DNA of 8,043 bases. Source: Chlorobiota bacterium. GTDB lineage: Bacteria > Bacteroidota > Bacteroidia > Bacteroidales > B39-G9. Below, piece after piece: positions 5,594 through 8,043 of this stretch; within the stretch, counting starts at the first letter, position 1; each line of letters begins with the position of its first letter. The stretch lies in assembly GCA_030632095.1 (NCBI GenBank), contig DAOVJU010000141.1:1-8043 (forward strand), in the 5' to 3' direction. The notes under the pieces are model-generated. The model had not been told where the DNA came from. It searched no databases and worked only from the letters and a program-made list of their open reading frames with translations. A program made the translations under genes and the position numbers.

Positions 5594-8043
5594 TCATGTA
5601 CGATGACATATTTGATTATAGGCACAGAATTTACATTTATTGATATCCTCTGTTTGCTTAAAAATTAAATTCTCATCAAATATATTTGAAACCAATTCCT
5701 GTAATCTTTCTGAAAATTCTTCTTTTACATCAACATAACTAATGCGCTTTTTCTCCTTGTTGCTAATGTTATGACTGTAATCCTGATTGGCCATTTTTTG
5801 TATATAGTACAAGCCTGGTTCAAGATCATATTTACCGGTTTCGTTTTCATTAACTATATACGCGTACAAGAATGTTTGAAAAACGCTCTTAAATTTATCA
5901 ATTGATTTTTCATTAAAAAGAGATTCTATATCTTTAATTTTCAAAGTATTATCTCCTCCTGTTTTGTAATCAATTATTCGTATTATATCTTCCTTCTGAT
6001 CCACTCTATCTATAGTTCCGCCCAGTTTCACTTTATAATCATTATTATTTACCCGGATATTTATTGTGGTCAAATATTTTTTTTCAAGGCTTAATATCTT
6101 AAATGGAGCTATCTTTTTGTCATACTTCAAAGTATTTTCAATATAGTTCTTTAGGATATTAAATAATAAAATATTTTTACCAGATAATACTTGTTTGCCC
6201 GATCTGGATTTATCCATAAAAACAATACCTGAAAAACTATTATGAATGTATTGTTCTAATAAGCTGTTGTTATTCAGGAGACTATCAATAAATTCGTTAT
6301 TAACAAGTTTATTTACAAATAATTTATATATACCATACATAGTATCATGAAACAAATTACCAAATATTCTATGGTCAATTTCTTCAATTACTTCTTCCTT
6401 TTCCTTTAATCCTTTAATGTATTTGAAGTAAAACTTTAGTTTGCATTCTATGAAATTAATAACTGCGGTTGGTGATAAATATGAATTAAATGAAGCATTT
6501 GTATATTCTAAAAGCTTATCATTTATAAATTGATCTTTTTTCACTTCTATTTTTCTGATCTTTTGAAAACTTAGCTTACCTGATGCTTGTTTCAGTTGAA
6601 TATTATGATTTGACTCGTATAACAATTGATACAAGAACCTGCTCATTTCTCCTGATTTAAAAACGTCTGTATCTGAGCTATACAATAAATAAATGTTCCT
6701 GGCACGCTGTATTAACCTGTAAAAGTGATATGCAATTATTGAATCGTAATGTGTATTTAAAGGCAAATTGAATGCTTTACGCAAATTATACGGAATATAT
6801 GATGATTTTATTGATGCAGATGGTAAAACTCCTTCGTTTGCTGATAAAACTATTACATTATCGAAGTCAAGGTTCCTGGATTCCAACAATCCCATAATTT
6901 GTAATCCGGAAAGTGGTTCCCCTACAAAAGGAACACTTATTGATGCTAAAACCCGTTTAATAAGCCTGTAAAGTACATTAAGTGATATTTCACTTTCATG
7001 TTCTAATACAAGTTGTTTAAACTTATTTAAAGTTAAATAGCTTTGGTAAACTATTTCATGATTAATTATTAATTGATTGTGTTCATCTTTATTAGTATTA
7101 TTACTAAGAATACTATTCAAAATATGAAGTAAATAATTAATATATTCTACTGCATTTGAAACAGGTTTAAATACTGTATTAAAAATTTGAGAATTGCATA
7201 TTTCAGAAGGATTCAAATAAACACAGCTTTCCTTATTTATAAATTCAATAATTATTTCTGTTTCATTTCTTGCAATAGGCAATAATGAATCTGATAAAAC
7301 TGAAATTATATCTCTAAAATAAAATCTATATTCATTATTATCTTTTTTACAATTCTTTTGCAATGTTTCAAGGTTCTCCAATAAACAATAAATATTTGAG
7401 CCACGAACCGGATATCCCATTGTAACATTTATATTATTAACGTTTCCCGGAATTGAAAAGAGCAAAGGCATTAACAAATTCTCATCAGCTAAAATTATAG
7501 CTGTATCAATTAGTTCTGTGTTTTCAATTACTTTTTCTTCAAGTAGTTTGGAAACTACCATAGCCTGGCCTGTTTGTGATGGCACACTTATTATCTCAAT
7601 ATTTTTTGATTTATTAAAATTCTTAAAATAGTCTGAAGATAGCTCGTTCGTATACTGTTTTATAAATTTCCTGATAAAAAAAGAAGCCTGGTGATGTTCT
7701 TTATCCAGATAATATTGGTCATAATCCCAATAAAAAATACCTCTACCGGAATGTTGCAAATATTTAAATAGTTCAATCTCACATTTATTCAATGCATTAA
7801 AGCCTATTACAGCAATCTTGTCATATTTAACTGCAATATCATTATTTATAGCTTTATTAGCAATATTTCTGAAAATCATACCTTCATAAGCATATCCTTT
7901 TTTATTTAATAAAATATTAAATTGCTGGTAAATTTCATAAAGTTTATCCCATATTTTAATGAAGTCCTTTTGATGGCCCGAATGATCATTTACTTTAAAA
8001 GTCTTCCAAAACTGTTTTATTGCTTCTACCTGATTTTCATTAA
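5594..8043 (-). CDS. addB: AddB-like PD-(D/E)XK nuclease, 5' end outside window
   Basis: The frame is open from the right edge to TGA at 5594. An internal ATG at 7879 is not the start, because 54 more codons upstream are open and family-like (ending GYAYEG). The 815 visible residues are the C-terminal part of the RecB-type subunit of a double-strand-break repair nuclease/helicase (AddAB). Numbering from that internal Met: residues ~325-425 hold the helicase-2-like region (NVIVLSANEGVLP, then FYRLIQRARNIYLLYSS). Residues ~470-760 hold the nuclease, with H511, D624, D637 and K639 in GGTIDRVD and IIDYKTG. The D624 to D637 spacing of 13 equals that of E. coli RecB. C479 plus the C749-x2-C752-x5-C758 tail fit the iron-sulfur cluster of AddB-type nucleases. 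The Walker A region would lie outside the window, and in AddB homologues it may be degenerate. The expected partner is AddA, not visible here. Confidence 0.9.
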   Translation of the reverse strand, partial: NENQVEAIKQFWKTFKVNDHSGHQKDFIKIWDKLYEIYQQFNILLNKKGYAYEGMIFRNIANKAINNDIAVKYDKIAVIGFNALNKCEIELFKYLQHSGRGIFYWDYDQYYLDKEHHQASFFIRKFIKQYTNELSSDYFKNFNKSKNIEIISVPSQTGQAMVVSKLLEEKVIENTELIDTAIILADENLLMPLLFSIPGNVNNINVTMGYPVRGSNIYCLLENLETLQKNCKKDNNEYRFYFRDIISVLSDSLLPIARNETEIIIEFINKESCVYLNPSEICNSQIFNTVFKPVSNAVEYINYLLHILNSILSNNTNKDEHNQLIINHEIVYQSYLTLNKFKQLVLEHESEISLNVLYRLIKRVLASISVPFVGEPLSGLQIMGLLESRNLDFDNVIVLSANEGVLPSASIKSSYIPYNLRKAFNLPLNTHYDSIIAYHFYRLIQRARNIYLLYSSDTDVFKSGEMSRFLYQLLYESNHNIQLKQASGKLSFQKIRKIEVKKDQFINDKLLEYTNASFNSYLSPTAVINFIECKLKFYFKYIKGLKEKEEVIEEIDHRIFGNLFHDTMYGIYKLFVNKLVNNEFIDSLLNNNSLLEQYIHNSFSGIVFMDKSRSGKQVLSGKNILLFNILKNYIENTLKYDKKIAPFKILSLEKKYLTTINIRVNNNDYKVKLGGTIDRVDQKEDIIRIIDYKTGGDNTLKIKDIESLFNEKSIDKFKSVFQTFLYAYIVNENETGKYDLEPGLYYIQKMANQDYSHNISNKEKKRISYVDVKEEFSERLQELVSNIFDENLIFKQTEDINKCKFCAYNQICHRT

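Overview
The window looks like chromosomal DNA from a member of the Bacteroidota. Three things support this: a secreted beta-helix protein ending in a type IX secretion (T9SS) C-terminal sorting domain; exact matches to the Bacteroidota -7 promoter element TAnnTTTG upstream of two genes, with no clear Shine-Dalgarno sequences; and low GC with strong A/T bias in codons and intergenic DNA. Genus cannot be fixed from this sequence; a marine or sediment Bacteroidales/Marinilabiliales-type organism would fit, but that is inference.

Layout, left to right. Positions 1-102 are a non-coding flank. Positions 103-782 (minus strand) hold a HigB/HigA-type toxin-antitoxin pair, toxin first, overlapping by ATGA, with a visible promoter and a candidate operator at 792-833. 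Positions 1017-2750 (minus) hold a secreted right-handed beta-helix gene with a signal peptide, a choice-of-anchor-Q-like tail and a T9SS sorting domain. One in-frame TGA at codon 136 splits it in two, while the reading frame stays open and sensible on both sides. Positions 2811-4565 (minus) encode a potassium-channel-like protein in which 18 uninterrupted 12-residue repeats precede a two-helix pore with a TIGYGD filter. A 290-bp divergent intergenic region with several inverted repeats follows. Positions 4856-5458 (plus) encode a Mn-type superoxide dismutase with a Trp-to-Cys change beside the metal site. Positions 5594-8043 (minus) hold the 3' part of an AddB-like nuclease/helicase-fold protein, which runs off the right edge.

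These genes do not form one pathway. The toxin-antitoxin pair is a self-contained module. The channel and beta-helix genes are co-directional and 60 bp apart, but an 18-bp palindrome lies between them and co-transcription is unproven. The dismutase is a single-gene unit divergent from the channel gene and convergent with the AddB-like gene, whose AddA helicase partner should lie outside the window. The observations most worth a second look are the 12-residue-repeat potassium channel, the single-stop interruption of the T9SS cargo gene, and the dismutase active-site substitution. I see no CRISPR array, insertion sequence, tRNA or rRNA.
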